This document shows positions 8,790 to 17,015 of a DNA stretch of 26,527 nt, in pieces. The position numbers and the translations under genes were made by a program. How positions within the stretch are numbered: position 1 is the first letter of the stretch; every line of letters starts with the position of its first letter. Under the pieces are notes generated by a model. It was not told the origin of the DNA, did not search any database, and saw only the letters and a list, made by a program, of their open reading frames with translations. Source of the stretch: an uncultured Collinsella sp. (GTDB taxonomy: Bacteria > Actinomycetota > Coriobacteriia > Coriobacteriales > Coriobacteriaceae); the NCBI GenBank assembly GCA_900542315.1, contig UQMV01000033.1, forward strand, positions 1 to 26,527, given 5' to 3'.

Positions 8790-10814
8790 CTACATCAAGT
8801 TGCAAACAGCCGCCGCGAAGGCCACGGGGTCCTCGGGGAGGATGCCCTCGACCAGCAGGGCCTGATCGTAGAGCAAACCGGAGTACTGCTTGATCTTGTC
8901 GGCGTCGCCTGCCTTCTGGGCAGCGACAAGCTTGTCGAAGACCGGGTGCTTGGCGTTGAGCTCGAGCACGCGCTGGCTCTTGGGCATGCCGTCGGGCGCG
9001 CCCTCGGGTCCCTTCTGGAGCACCTTCTCCATCTCGAGCGAAAGCGGGCCCTCGGTGGTGATGCAAGCGGGGGCATCGGTCAGGCGCGCGGAGACGGCAA
9101 CTTTCTCGACCTTGTCACCGAGCGCCTCCTTCATAGCGCTAAAGAGGTCCTCGTTCTCCTTGGTGGCGTCCTCGGCCTCCTTCTTCTCGTCCTCGGTCGC
9201 CAGGTCAAGATCACCGGTCGCAACGTTCTTGAGCTCCAGATGACGATCCTCGATCTCGGGCTCGGCACCGTCGGCCACAGCCTTCTCGGCAGCCTCGCGG
9301 GCAGCGTCGTCCTCGTAAATCTTGGGCATATCGGCGGCAACGTACTCACGCATAGCCTGGAACGTGAACTCATCCACATCCTGCGTCAGCAGCAGCACGT
9401 CATAGCCGCGGTCGAGCACGCCCTTTACCACGGGCATCTTTGCCAAGCGCTCACGCGAGTCGCCGGCGGCGTAGTAGATGGCCTTCTGATCCTCGGGCAT
9501 GCCCTTGGCATACTCGGCCAGGGTAATCATCTTCTGTTCCTTGGCAGACCAGAACAGCAACAGGTCAGCGAGTTCATCGGCCTTCATGCCATAGCTCGAG
9601 TAGATGCCGTACTTAAGACCGCGGCCAAAGTTCTCAAAGAACTTCTCGTAGGCCTCACGGTCGTTGTCACGCATATCCTCAAGGTCGGCGGTGATCTTCT
9701 TTTCCACGCGCTTGGCGATAGCCTTGAGCTGACGGTTCTGCTGCAGCGTCTCGCGCGAGATGTTGAGCGACACGTCGGCGGAATCCACGACGCCGCGGAC
9801 AAAGTTGTAGTAGTCGGGCAGCAGGTCGTCGCACTTCTCCATAATCAGCACGTTAGAGCTGTAGAGCGCCAGGCCCTTCTCGTAGTCCTTGCTGTACAGA
9901 TCGAACGGGGCGCGACCCGGCACAAACAGCAGGGCGTCATACTCGAGCGTACCCTCGGCATGGAAGCTGATGGTGCGCGCAGGATCGTCAAAGTCGTGGA
10001 ACGTGGACTTGTAGAACTCGTCGTAGTCCTTCTGCTCGACATCGGAGCTGCGCTTCTTCCAGATCGGTGTCATGGAATTGACGGTCTCGAGCTCCTGGTA
10101 GTCCTCGTACTCGGGCGTGTAGTCATCGCCAGCATCCTCGGGCTTGGGCTTCTGGCGGCTCTTGGACACCATCATCTGGATCGGGTAACGCACATAGTTG
10201 CTGTACTGCTGAATCAGGCTCTTGAGGCCCCACTCGGTCAGGAAGCGATCGTAGGTCTCGGCCTCGCCGTCGGCATCGAGCTTCTCGTTCTCGCGCAGCG
10301 TCAGAATGACATCGGTACCATGCTCGGCGCGCTCGCCGTCCTCGATGGTGTAGCCCTCAAGACCGTCGGATTCCCACACATGGGCGACATCCTCGCCATA
10401 GGCGCGGCTGACGACCTTCACATGGCTGGCGACCATAAAAGCCGAGTAGAAGCCCACGCCAAACTGGCCAATGATGTCGACATCCGAACCCTGCTGCTCG
10501 GCGTTCTCGGTCTTAAACTCCTCGGAGCCGGAATGGGCGATGGTGCCCAGATTGCGCTCGAGCTCCTCGGCGGTCATGCCAATGCCGTTATCCGAGATGG
10601 TAATGGTGCGGGCGTCTTTATCAAAGGAGACGCGAATGGCCAGGTCGCCCTGGTCGATCTTGACGCTCGGGTCCTGCAGGCTCCTAAAGTTGAGCTTGTC
10701 GACGGCGTCGCTCGCGTTAGAGATAAGCTCGCGCAGGAAGATTTCCTTATTGGTGTAGATGGAGTTGATCATGAGGTCGAGCAGTTTTTTGCTCTCGGTC
10801 TTAAATTGACGCAT
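8790..10814 (-). CDS. htpG: Molecular chaperone HtpG (Hsp90)
   Basis: This is a full-length 674-residue bacterial Hsp90, a cytosolic ATP-dependent dimeric chaperone. The N-terminal GHKL ATPase is clear: FLRELISNASDA (26-37, with the catalytic Glu at 29 and the Mg-binding Asn at 33), SDNGIGM (74-80), GTIAHSG in the lid and GQFGVGFYSAF (116-126). The middle domain has the NISRETLQQNRQLKAI segment with the conserved Arg that contacts ATP. The C-terminal dimerisation domain is acidic and lacks the eukaryotic MEEVD tail. AAAGGA precedes the ATG by about 8 bases. The gene is monocistronic. I saw no CIRCE or HAIR heat-shock operator upstream. Confidence 0.97.
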   Translation of the reverse strand: MRQFKTESKKLLDLMINSIYTNKEIFLRELISNASDAVDKLNFRSLQDPSVKIDQGDLAIRVSFDKDARTITISDNGIGMTAEELERNLGTIAHSGSEEFKTENAEQQGSDVDIIGQFGVGFYSAFMVASHVKVVSRAYGEDVAHVWESDGLEGYTIEDGERAEHGTDVILTLRENEKLDADGEAETYDRFLTEWGLKSLIQQYSNYVRYPIQMMVSKSRQKPKPEDAGDDYTPEYEDYQELETVNSMTPIWKKRSSDVEQKDYDEFYKSTFHDFDDPARTISFHAEGTLEYDALLFVPGRAPFDLYSKDYEKGLALYSSNVLIMEKCDDLLPDYYNFVRGVVDSADVSLNISRETLQQNRQLKAIAKRVEKKITADLEDMRDNDREAYEKFFENFGRGLKYGIYSSYGMKADELADLLLFWSAKEQKMITLAEYAKGMPEDQKAIYYAAGDSRERLAKMPVVKGVLDRGYDVLLLTQDVDEFTFQAMREYVAADMPKIYEDDAAREAAEKAVADGAEPEIEDRHLELKNVATGDLDLATEDEKKEAEDATKENEDLFSAMKEALGDKVEKVAVSARLTDAPACITTEGPLSLEMEKVLQKGPEGAPDGMPKSQRVLELNAKHPVFDKLVAAQKAGDADKIKQYSGLLYDQALLVEGILPEDPVAFAAAVCNLM

Positions 10815-10900
10815 GTGCAGTCCTTTCGCGCTACCCCCGTCCGCAAAAACGGCCCGGTTGCCCGAGCCGCATCGCAGACCTGCTATGTTCAGACTTAGAT

Positions 10901-10952
10901 TTTATAACCCATTAGCGCGCACATATACATACGGAATCGAAAAACTGTATGT
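10901..10952 (-). promoter_or_regulatory. htpG promoter region with dyad
   Basis: TATAAA (10901-10906) on the minus strand is a good -10 candidate, giving a leader of about 80 bases. No strong -35 is visible 17 bases upstream. A 6-bp inverted repeat (ACATAC 10927-10932 / GTATGT 10947-10952) lies just upstream and could be a regulator site. Confidence 0.4.
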
Positions 10953-10978
10953 CTAAGCGCTCCGATGCGCCAATTGCC

Positions 10979-11025
10979 AAGGAGTGTCCCCAACTGCCGG
11001 CAGAAAAGGAACGTCCCTATCTGCC
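10979..11025. repeat. Two 20-base direct repeats at the 3' end of the GNAT gene
   Basis: The segments 10979-10998 and 11006-11025 match at 16 of 20 positions (AAGGA..GTCCC...CTGCC) with a 27-base period. The second copy runs into the last codons of the acetyltransferase gene and supplies its TAG stop. It resembles a dispersed intergenic repeat, though that cannot be tested within this window. Confidence 0.5.
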
Positions 11026-11517
11026 ATCTACGCGCTTGGCCATCCAGACATGGGGCTGGCCCTCGTCTTCGTAATCTACCGGGGCAATTTGCGTGTAGCC
11101 CGCCTTTGCATAGAGCGGCAACACGTATTCCTGCGCATGCAGCTTAATAAGCTTAGCGCCGGCATCGCGTGCACACGAAGCACTGGCCTCGACAATCTTG
11201 CTCGCCAGACCGCGACGGCGCATGCTCGGCAGCACGGCCACGCGCCCCATAATGTAGGTCTCCCCCGCCGCGACACCTTCGTCCAAGTCGCACGCCAGCG
11301 ACACCGGAGCCTCTGCGTCAGCCGCGCGCTCAAGCTCTTCGGGAAACACGCGCGAGCAACCGGCAAGCTCGCCGTCTACATAGAGCGTCACATGAATGCA
11401 GTTCGGATCCTCGTCGATAGCGTCGAACTCATTCTCGTAGCCCTGCTCGTCCATAAAAACGACGCGGCGCACCAACGCCGCGTCATCAAAGCATCCCGTC
11501 TTAAGTTGGATATCCAT
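11017..11517 (-). CDS. GNAT family N-acetyltransferase
   Basis: This 166-residue protein has the GNAT fold, transferring an acetyl group from acetyl-CoA to an amine. The N-terminal part VRRVVFMDEQGYENEFDAID resembles the ElaA/YjcF-type subgroup, which has an early V(F)xxEQ motif. Motif A, which binds the CoA pyrophosphate, is VAVLPSMRRRGLASKIV (about 107-123), and the C-terminal LYAKAGYTQ is the usual strand-helix signature. The ATG has GAAAGGG about 6 bases upstream. The substrate is unknown. It follows cpsB by 38 bases on the same strand and may be cotranscribed, although it is not a usual member of that set. Confidence 0.85.
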   Translation of the reverse strand: MDIQLKTGCFDDAALVRRVVFMDEQGYENEFDAIDEDPNCIHVTLYVDGELAGCSRVFPEELERAADAEAPVSLACDLDEGVAAGETYIMGRVAVLPSMRRRGLASKIVEASASCARDAGAKLIKLHAQEYVLPLYAKAGYTQIAPVDYEDEGQPHVWMAKRVDGR

Positions 11518-11555
11518 GCTGCCCTTTCATTCAATGCGAACGTTAGGGACAGATT

Positions 11556-12206
11556 TTAGCGAAAATGAGCTCCGCGCACGCTGAACTTCGCGCGAGCCTT
11601 CGCCAGGCAGTCGTAATGACCCACGTTATGGGCATCGCTCGCGATGAAGCTGTACAGGTTCTGATCGAACAGGCGCTGTGCCGGCTTTTTCTCGCGACCA
11701 AAGCGACCGCCGGCAATAAAGTCCGCCGAAGCTTGCAGCTTGCAGCCCATATCGACCAGGCGCTCCGCCACGCTTACATCCTTTTGAACCGCACGATAGC
11801 GCTCAGGATGAGCGATGATCACCTGGTAGCCACGGCACTGCAAATCGTAAATCGTGTTCTCGTACTCTCTAAACGCATACGCATCGGCATGCGTCGAAAG
11901 CTCAAGCAGGAACTCATTGGTTCCATCAAAATGCAAGTGCTCCGCGGCATCGATACCAAGCTCAACGAGCTTTCGATGGTTGACTTCGAAGCCCATCTGG
12001 AGCGGAAAACCGTCAGCGTTATCGCGCAGCAGCTCAAAGGCATCCCACATCTTGTCGTAATCAAAATAGGGATCACGGCAGTGAGGAGTGCAAACGATTC
12101 TGGTTACACCGGCCCGCTTGGCAGCCTCAAGCATCGCCAAGCTCTCATCGAGATCGGCGGCGCCGTCGTCTACACCCGGCAAGATATGGCAATGAATGTC
12201 ACGCAT
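11556..12206 (-). CDS. cpsB: CpsB/YwqE-type tyrosine-protein phosphatase (PHP family)
   Basis: This 216-residue manganese-dependent phosphatase of the PHP fold removes phosphate from the tyrosine cluster of the BY-kinase encoded just upstream, so resetting polysaccharide assembly. The metal-binding motifs are DIHCHILPGVDDG (3-15, with H5 and H7), CTPH (39-42), FEVNHR, IIAHPERY and SDAHN near the C-terminus. Its length fits the family (about 240-250) though it is somewhat short. It follows the kinase gene by 17 bases and closes the cpsC-cpsD-cpsB cluster. Start chosen at the ATG with an AAGG site. Confidence 0.92.
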   Translation of the reverse strand: MRDIHCHILPGVDDGAADLDESLAMLEAAKRAGVTRIVCTPHCRDPYFDYDKMWDAFELLRDNADGFPLQMGFEVNHRKLVELGIDAAEHLHFDGTNEFLLELSTHADAYAFREYENTIYDLQCRGYQVIIAHPERYRAVQKDVSVAERLVDMGCKLQASADFIAGGRFGREKKPAQRLFDQNLYSFIASDAHNVGHYDCLAKARAKFSVRGAHFR

Positions 12207-12223
12207 AGGTCAGCCTTAATCAA

Positions 12224-12961
12224 CTAAACGTTTGCTCGGTTGGTGAAGATGCCCTTTTTGGAAGTGCCCTGATCGTCGGAGCCCTTCTTCACCTTCTTAC
12301 CGTCCTTGGTGTAGTAGGAGTAGTAGTACTCGCTGGTCTCGGTCTCGCAGTAGTTCATAACGGTACCGATGAGCTTGACCTTCTCGGACTTCTTAAGCTG
12401 ACCGATGGCGTTGAGCGCCTCCTCGCGCTTGGTGAAGTCCTCGCGCACCACGAACAGCGTACCGTCGGTCAGACTTGCGATCTCGGCAGCATCGATGAAG
12501 GTGCCTACCGGAGGAGCGTCGAAGATGACGTACTGGAACTTGGCAGACAGCGCCTTGACCAGCTTGGAAAAGCGATGGGAGACGATGATGTCGGCAGGAT
12601 TGGGAATATGCGGCTCAGCATCGAGGAAGTAGAAGTTCTTCTGACCCGTCTCGACAATTGCCTGGTCAATGGAGATCTGCTCGGAAAGGACCGCATAGAG
12701 TCCGCCGCGCGAACGAACGCCGAGCATATCGGAAAGGGACCTGCGGCGCATATCGGCCTCGACCAGGAGCACGGACTTGCCGCTCGTGGCGATTGCCTGA
12801 GCAAGGTTAATGGAAACCGTAGACTTGCCCTCGTTGGGAATCGAGGAGGTAACGGTGATGGTGCGAATGGGGTCGTCCACGCTCGCAAAGCGGATGTTGG
12901 CCAGAAGGGTCTTGGCGGCATTCTGTACAACGAGCTTGTCGGTGTTCTTTGCCTTAGCCAT
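12224..12961 (-). CDS. cpsD: CpsD/CapB-type tyrosine autokinase (BY-kinase)
   Basis: This 245-residue cytoplasmic bacterial tyrosine kinase partners the CpsC-type membrane protein to control capsule or exopolysaccharide chain length and export. It has a P-loop Walker A (SSIPNEGKST, 39-48), Walker A' (LLVEADMRR, 65-73), Walker B (YVIFDAPP, 144-151) and a C-terminal autophosphorylation cluster (EYYYSYY, 211-217) with five tyrosines. The tail after the cluster is unusually long and basic (about 28 residues, Lys-rich). The start follows the CpsC stop by 2 bases with AAAGGTGG upstream, so the two are translationally coupled, as expected for a two-piece kinase. Confidence 0.94.
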   Translation of the reverse strand: MAKAKNTDKLVVQNAAKTLLANIRFASVDDPIRTITVTSSIPNEGKSTVSINLAQAIATSGKSVLLVEADMRRRSLSDMLGVRSRGGLYAVLSEQISIDQAIVETGQKNFYFLDAEPHIPNPADIIVSHRFSKLVKALSAKFQYVIFDAPPVGTFIDAAEIASLTDGTLFVVREDFTKREEALNAIGQLKKSEKVKLIGTVMNYCETETSEYYYSYYTKDGKKVKKGSDDQGTSKKGIFTNRANV

Positions 12962-12963
12962 GC

Positions 12964-13620
12964 CTATTTACCACCTTTCATAGCCGGAATTCGGCCAACA
13001 ACGGGAATACCCAGGAGCTCTTCTGCCTCTTCGGCACCGCGGATGCGGGTATTGAGCATGTCTGCCAAAACGACATAGGCAACTGCGATAAAGATACCGG
13101 CGAGGAACGCGACGGCAATATACAGCGTGCGCTTGGGGCCGCTGGGGGCTTCGGGGGTCTTAGCCTCGTCGATAACGTTGATGCTCTGGGCAGCGCCGAC
13201 GTTCTGAGCGACCGTGCTCACCGAGCTGGCCATGGCCTTTGCGACCTCAGCCGTCTCCTTGGCATCGGTGCCGGTAACCGAAAGCGTAATGACACGCGTG
13301 GTGGTCTCGGAGGAAACAGACACCTTGTAGTCATCCAGATCGGTGAGGCCCAGTTCCTTGGCGGCGCCGCTCTTAACGCTATCGCTATCCAGCAGCGTGG
13401 CAATATCGTTGGAAAGCATCTGGCTCGCCGAGAGATCGTTGTAGCTCATCTGACCGCTATCGTCGGTCTTGGCGAGAACGTACATGCTCGTCGTCGCGGT
13501 GTAGGTGTTGTCCATCGCAACGAAGGACACGATGCCCATGGCGATCGCGCAGACCACCGGAAGGGTGATGACCAGCTGAAGGTGCTTTTTGAGCAGCTGG
13601 AACAGTTCGAGAAGGGTCAT
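12964..13620 (-). CDS. cpsC: CpsC/Wzz-type polysaccharide co-polymerase
   Basis: This 218-residue membrane protein has the Wzz topology: helix 1 at about 17-37, an extracytoplasmic domain, then helix 2 at about 167-189. The proline-containing stretch KTPEAPSGPKR before helix 2 is the family signature. The short C-terminal cytoplasmic tail (RGAEEAEELLGIPVVGRIP) matches the segment that activates the BY-kinase. It sets polysaccharide chain length and recruits CpsD to the membrane. It is the first gene of the cluster, with an AAAGG ribosome site. No glycosyltransferase, flippase or polymerase gene follows within the window. Confidence 0.92.
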   Translation of the reverse strand: MTLLELFQLLKKHLQLVITLPVVCAIAMGIVSFVAMDNTYTATTSMYVLAKTDDSGQMSYNDLSASQMLSNDIATLLDSDSVKSGAAKELGLTDLDDYKVSVSSETTTRVITLSVTGTDAKETAEVAKAMASSVSTVAQNVGAAQSINVIDEAKTPEAPSGPKRTLYIAVAFLAGIFIAVAYVVLADMLNTRIRGAEEAEELLGIPVVGRIPAMKGGK

Positions 13621-13698
13621 GCAGCTTGCCTTTCATTTCCCCAGTTCGGATTGACAAAACTGTCCGTATGTTATCGCATCTTTTTACCGAGACCAAAC

Positions 13699-13726
13699 TC
13701 TATACATAAGAAACAGGCTCTCCTGT
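13699..13726 (-). promoter_or_regulatory. Candidate promoter upstream of cpsC
   Basis: On the minus strand TATAGA (13699-13704) is a fair -10 element about 80 bases before the cpsC start. The dyad ACAGG-AGAG-CCTGT (13713-13726) covers the -35 zone. A consensus -35 is not visible. Confidence 0.3.
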
Positions 13727-13761
13727 AAAAATGTCGGAAGCAATCGTAAAATTGCACAACA

Positions 13762-13790
13762 ACGCCGCACCCGAAAGTCAAATGCGGCGT
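13762..13790 (-). terminator. Hairpin after the PhoR-like kinase gene
   Basis: A perfect 8-bp stem (ACGCCGCA / TGCGGCGT) is followed on the minus strand by a broken T-rich stretch (TGTTGTGCAATTTT). It is a likely terminator or attenuator between the phoPR unit and the cps cluster. The T tract is imperfect, so read-through is possible. Confidence 0.5.
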
Positions 13791-13815
13791 CTACATCAAT
13801 ATCTATGTTGTATCG

Positions 13816-15240
13816 CTATGCGAATGGCTCGTCCTGCTGTATGGGAAACGTCACCGTAATGGTGGTTCCCACGCCCAACTCGCTCGACAGATCGAGCGTG
13901 GCGTGATGATACAGGGCCGCATGCTTGACAATGGCAAGCCCCAGGCCGGTTCCGCCGCGTGCCTTGGACCTACTCTTGTCCACGCGATAGAACCGCTCAA
14001 ATACCTTGCCCTGTTCTTCAGGCGCGATACCGATTCCCGTGTCGGCGACCGCGAGGAACGGATGGCCTTCGTCGTTGGTACCGCACTGCAGCGTAACCGT
14101 ACCACCGGGTCGATTGTAGCGGATGGCGTTGCTTGCCAGATTATAGATGAGCTCGTCGATCAAGCGCGACACGCCTTCGATGACCACAGGCTTGGTCTCA
14201 TGACTTATCGTCACATTCGCCTGACGGGCGACCTGTTCAAGACGCTGCTCAACCGCGTAGATGGCACGCGAGAGCTCAATAGGCTCCGTGGACCCAATGG
14301 GCACCGCCTCGCCCTCAGTTGCACGCTCGGCCTCGTCCAAGTTAGACAGCGTAAGGATGTCGTTGACAAGCGCTGCCAAGCGGCCCGCCTCACGATAGAT
14401 GCGACCGCCAAAGTTGCGCAGGTCGTCCTCGCCCTCGACCATGCCGTTTGCAATGAGCTCAGCATAGCCCGAAATCGCCGTAAGCGGCGTCTTGAGCTCA
14501 TGGGTGATATTCGCCGTGAATTCGCGGCGCATACGGTCGTTGTCCGCCAGCACCGCCATTTGGCGCTTGAGCTCCTGGCGCTGCGACTCGATACGCTCAA
14601 GCATGGGGACCATCTCGGCATAGGCGTGCTCATAGCTACGGCGTGGGTGGTCCAAATCCACCTCTTGCAAAGGCGCGATGATGGCACGGGACTCGCGGCG
14701 CGCCATAAAAAACGAGAGTACCGCACCCGCTGCCGCGATAAGCAGCATCGGCGCCACCATCGACAGCAAAATCGCCGCAACGCCAGGCTGGGCCTGCGCC
14801 AAGCGGACAACCTGGCCGTTATCAAGGGCGACGGCGCGATACAGCATAATCTCGTCGAGCGTAGAGCTTGCGCGCTCCGCGGAACCCAAACCACTCTCAA
14901 AGGCCTCGATGACCTCGGGGCGATCGCCATGGTTGGGCAGTGTGGAAGGCGACGCCTCGTTGTCGTAGGCAACCGATCCATCCTTGTTAATCAGCGTGAT
15001 GCGCAAGTCCTCGCGATCGAGGCTACGCAAGAACGGGATGGGCTCCTGCTGCTCGTCGAGGGCGGCAGCAATGAGCTCGGTTTCCTGCGCCAGATTGGCA
15101 CTCGTGGCATCCGCCAAGGTGTTTTGCACAAAGAACGCGCCCAGCACCGTAAACGCCACGATAACCGCCATGGCGCAGACAAAGATCGTCACAAAAACGC
15201 GGTGCGACAGCGTATGTTTTCCCTGGGGGGCGAAGACCAC
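13816..15240 (-). CDS. PhoR-like sensor histidine kinase
   Basis: This 474-residue membrane kinase phosphorylates the response regulator encoded just upstream. Helix 1 lies at about 15-38, an extracytoplasmic sensor at about 40-150 and helix 2 at about 155-180. The HisKA motif ITHELKTPL has its phosphoacceptor at H247. The ATPase has an N box (ELIYNLASNAIRYN), G1 ADTGIG (399-404), F box FERFYRVD and G2 GGTGLGL (429-435). The start is a GTG 3 bases after the regulator stop, with a strong GGAGGAG. Layout and its place after pstB and a PhoB-like regulator suggest phosphate sensing; this assignment comes from context. Confidence 0.9.
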   Translation of the reverse strand: MVFAPQGKHTLSHRVFVTIFVCAMAVIVAFTVLGAFFVQNTLADATSANLAQETELIAAALDEQQEPIPFLRSLDREDLRITLINKDGSVAYDNEASPSTLPNHGDRPEVIEAFESGLGSAERASSTLDEIMLYRAVALDNGQVVRLAQAQPGVAAILLSMVAPMLLIAAAGAVLSFFMARRESRAIIAPLQEVDLDHPRRSYEHAYAEMVPMLERIESQRQELKRQMAVLADNDRMRREFTANITHELKTPLTAISGYAELIANGMVEGEDDLRNFGGRIYREAGRLAALVNDILTLSNLDEAERATEGEAVPIGSTEPIELSRAIYAVEQRLEQVARQANVTISHETKPVVIEGVSRLIDELIYNLASNAIRYNRPGGTVTLQCGTNDEGHPFLAVADTGIGIAPEEQGKVFERFYRVDKSRSKARGGTGLGLAIVKHAALYHHATLDLSSELGVGTTITVTFPIQQDEPFA

Positions 15241-15243
15241 GGG

Positions 15244-15972
15244 TTACTCCTCCGATGCGGTGGCCGCGGTGTCGTCACCTTCGGCACCATCACCGACAGA
15301 AGGCTCGGCCAAGCGGTAGCCCACGCCGCGCACGGTCTCGATGGCGCCGGCATGCTCGCCCAGTTTTTGGCGAAGCGTCTGCACGTGCACGTCAACGGTG
15401 CGCGAACCGCCGTCGAAGTCCCAGCCCCACACGCTCTGCAGCAACGACTCGCGGGTAAAAACCACGCCGGGCTTGCGCATGAGGTACTCGAGCAGGTCGA
15501 ACTCGCGCAGGGTGAGCTTAAGCGGCTCGCCGGCAACGGTCACCTCGCGATGGCTGGGCGAGAGCACGATGTCGCCCACGCTGAGCACATCGCTCGCCTG
15601 CTTGACCATGCCGCCGCGACGCAGCAGTGCGCGGCAGCGGCTCGCAAGCTCCATGAGCGAGAAGGGTTTAGTCAGGTAATCGTCGGCGCCGCCATCGAGC
15701 GCCATCACCTTGTCGAGCTCGGTATCCTTGGCGGTAAGCATCATGATGGGCACCGTCGCCGTCAGGCGATCGGCACGCAGGCGGCGCATAATCGCCAAGC
15801 CATCGGTATCGGGCAGCATGATGTCGAGCAGGACGGCATCGGGTACCCGTCGCGCCACGGCGGCCTTAAACTCGCCGTCGCACGAAAAGCCTTCGGCCTC
15901 GATCCCCTGCTTGCGCAGTGCATAGACCGTCAAATCCCTGATGTTGTCATCGTCCTCGACGTAATAGATCAT
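15244..15972 (-). CDS. PhoP/PhoB-like OmpR-family response regulator
   Basis: This 242-residue transcription factor has a receiver domain and an OmpR/PhoB winged helix. Acidic pocket EDDD at 6-9, phosphoacceptor D50 (in LLDIMLPD), T80 and K102 are all in place. The DNA-binding domain spans about 140-228 (LTLREFDLLEYL, then the recognition helix region DGGSRTVDVHVQTLRQKLG). The start at 15972 is preferred over 15996 because AAAGGGG lies 7 bases before it and the protein then begins directly with the first receiver strand. The tail is Ala/Thr/Glu-rich. It sits between pstB and the PhoR-like kinase in one orientation, so it is probably the phosphate-starvation regulator. Confidence 0.9.
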   Translation of the reverse strand: MIYYVEDDDNIRDLTVYALRKQGIEAEGFSCDGEFKAAVARRVPDAVLLDIMLPDTDGLAIMRRLRADRLTATVPIMMLTAKDTELDKVMALDGGADDYLTKPFSLMELASRCRALLRRGGMVKQASDVLSVGDIVLSPSHREVTVAGEPLKLTLREFDLLEYLMRKPGVVFTRESLLQSVWGWDFDGGSRTVDVHVQTLRQKLGEHAGAIETVRGVGYRLAEPSVGDGAEGDDTAATASEE

Positions 15973-16012
15973 GTTGAACCCCTTTGCGGCCGGCATGACC
16001 GCATCTTAACCC

Positions 16013-16026
16013 TAAAGGTACCTTTA
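16013..16026. promoter_or_regulatory. 14-bp palindrome between pstB and the PhoP-like gene
   Basis: TAAAGGTACCTTTA is a perfect palindrome in the 64-base gap, 41 bases before the regulator start. It may be an operator or autoregulatory site; it has no T tract and does not look like a terminator. Confidence 0.3.
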
Positions 16027-16036
16027 CTAGATGGTA

Positions 16037-16912
16037 TCAGCCAAAACGTCCCGTCAAATAATCCGCCGTGCGCGGATCGGTCGGATTCTTGAAGAGTTGC
16101 ACGGCGGGCGCATGCTCCACCAACTCACCCAGCAAGAAAAACGCGACCGAGTCGGAGATACGCGCCGCCTGCTGCATATTGTGCGTAACGACCACGAGCG
16201 TACAGGTCTCTTTGAGCTCGCAGGCCAGCTGCTCCACCACCAGCGTCGACACAGGGTCGAGTGCCGAGGTCGGCTCGTCCATCAGCAGAATGTCGGGCTG
16301 CACGGCAAGTGCGCGGGCGATGCACAGGCGCTGCTGCTGTCCACCCGAAAGACCCAGGCCCGACTCCTTGAGCTTGTCCTTGACCTCGTCCCACAGGGCA
16401 GCGCGATGCAGGGAGTCCTCGACCAGCTCATCGAGCACGACGCGGTCGCGCACACCCATGCCGCGCGGACCATACGCGACGTTGTCGTAGATGCTCATGG
16501 GAAACGGGTTGGGGCGCTGGAACACCATGCCCACGCGCTGGCGCAAACGGCAGATGTCGTAATCGCCCAGGATATCTTGACCATCGAGCGCAATCTTGCC
16601 CTCGATGCGGCAATCCTTGATGCCGTCGTTCATGCGGTTAAAGCAGCGCAGCAACGTGGACTTTCCGCAGCCCGAAGGCCCGATGAACGAGGTGATCTGC
16701 TTGTCGCGGATCTTGATATTCACGTCCTTGAGCGCATGATGGTCGCCATAGAACAGGTCGAGGCCCTCGACATCGATGCGCGTCGGCGAGGCGGCAAGAT
16801 CCTCTGCCGTGGGGCGAGTCGCATCCCCAACCTCGCGCTCGCGCGCGGCCTCGGCCTGCGCTTTCATGAGTTCTTCAAGCTCCGTGGGCTCCACAGCCGC
16901 AGCAGCCGTCAT
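16037..16912 (-). CDS. pstB: Phosphate ABC transporter ATP-binding protein PstB
   Basis: This 291-residue ABC ATPase should power high-affinity phosphate import together with PstC, PstA and PstS. The domain begins at about residue 45 (LDLFYGDHHALKDVNI, typical of PstB). It shows Walker A GPSGCGKST (78-86), the PstB-like LLRCFNRMND, the Q-loop region VGMVFQRPNPFPMSIYDN, the signature LSGGQQQRL and Walker B ILLMDEPTSALDP, and it ends with DYLTGRFG as PstB does. An N-terminal extension of about 45 polar residues is absent from the 257-residue E. coli protein. The ATG has GGAGGT 7 bases upstream, which rules out the GTG at 16927. None of pstS, pstC, pstA or phoU is adjacent. Confidence 0.95.
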   Translation of the reverse strand: MTAAAAVEPTELEELMKAQAEAAREREVGDATRPTAEDLAASPTRIDVEGLDLFYGDHHALKDVNIKIRDKQITSFIGPSGCGKSTLLRCFNRMNDGIKDCRIEGKIALDGQDILGDYDICRLRQRVGMVFQRPNPFPMSIYDNVAYGPRGMGVRDRVVLDELVEDSLHRAALWDEVKDKLKESGLGLSGGQQQRLCIARALAVQPDILLMDEPTSALDPVSTLVVEQLACELKETCTLVVVTHNMQQAARISDSVAFFLLGELVEHAPAVQLFKNPTDPRTADYLTGRFG

Positions 16913-16927
16913 ACCGCATACCTCCAC

Positions 16928-16994
16928 ATCGATATCAATTCAGCAGTATCGATAGTAGAAATCGCGGCTCATATGTACGTGAGCGCATTGTCAA
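16928..16994 (-). promoter_or_regulatory. Promoter region of pstB
   Basis: The gap upstream of pstB carries a consensus TTGACA on the minus strand (16989-16994) with only poor -10 matches (TATGAG at 15 bases). A 7-bp inverted repeat, ATCGATA (16928-16934) and TATCGAT (16947-16953), lies just before the ribosome site. This supports transcription starting at pstB rather than read-through from the sensor gene. Confidence 0.4.
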
Positions 16995-17015
16995 GTGTTT
17001 GTAAGGGCACGCTGG

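Noticed and set aside
8946..10898. 650-residue plus-strand open frame
   Set aside because: Entirely antisense to htpG.
10815..11016. CIRCE or HAIR heat-shock operator for htpG
   Set aside because: Neither the GCACTC-type inverted repeat nor the CTTGAGT-type repeat is present in the region.
13903..16092. 729-residue plus-strand open frame
   Set aside because: Antisense to the PhoPR-like genes; no motif.
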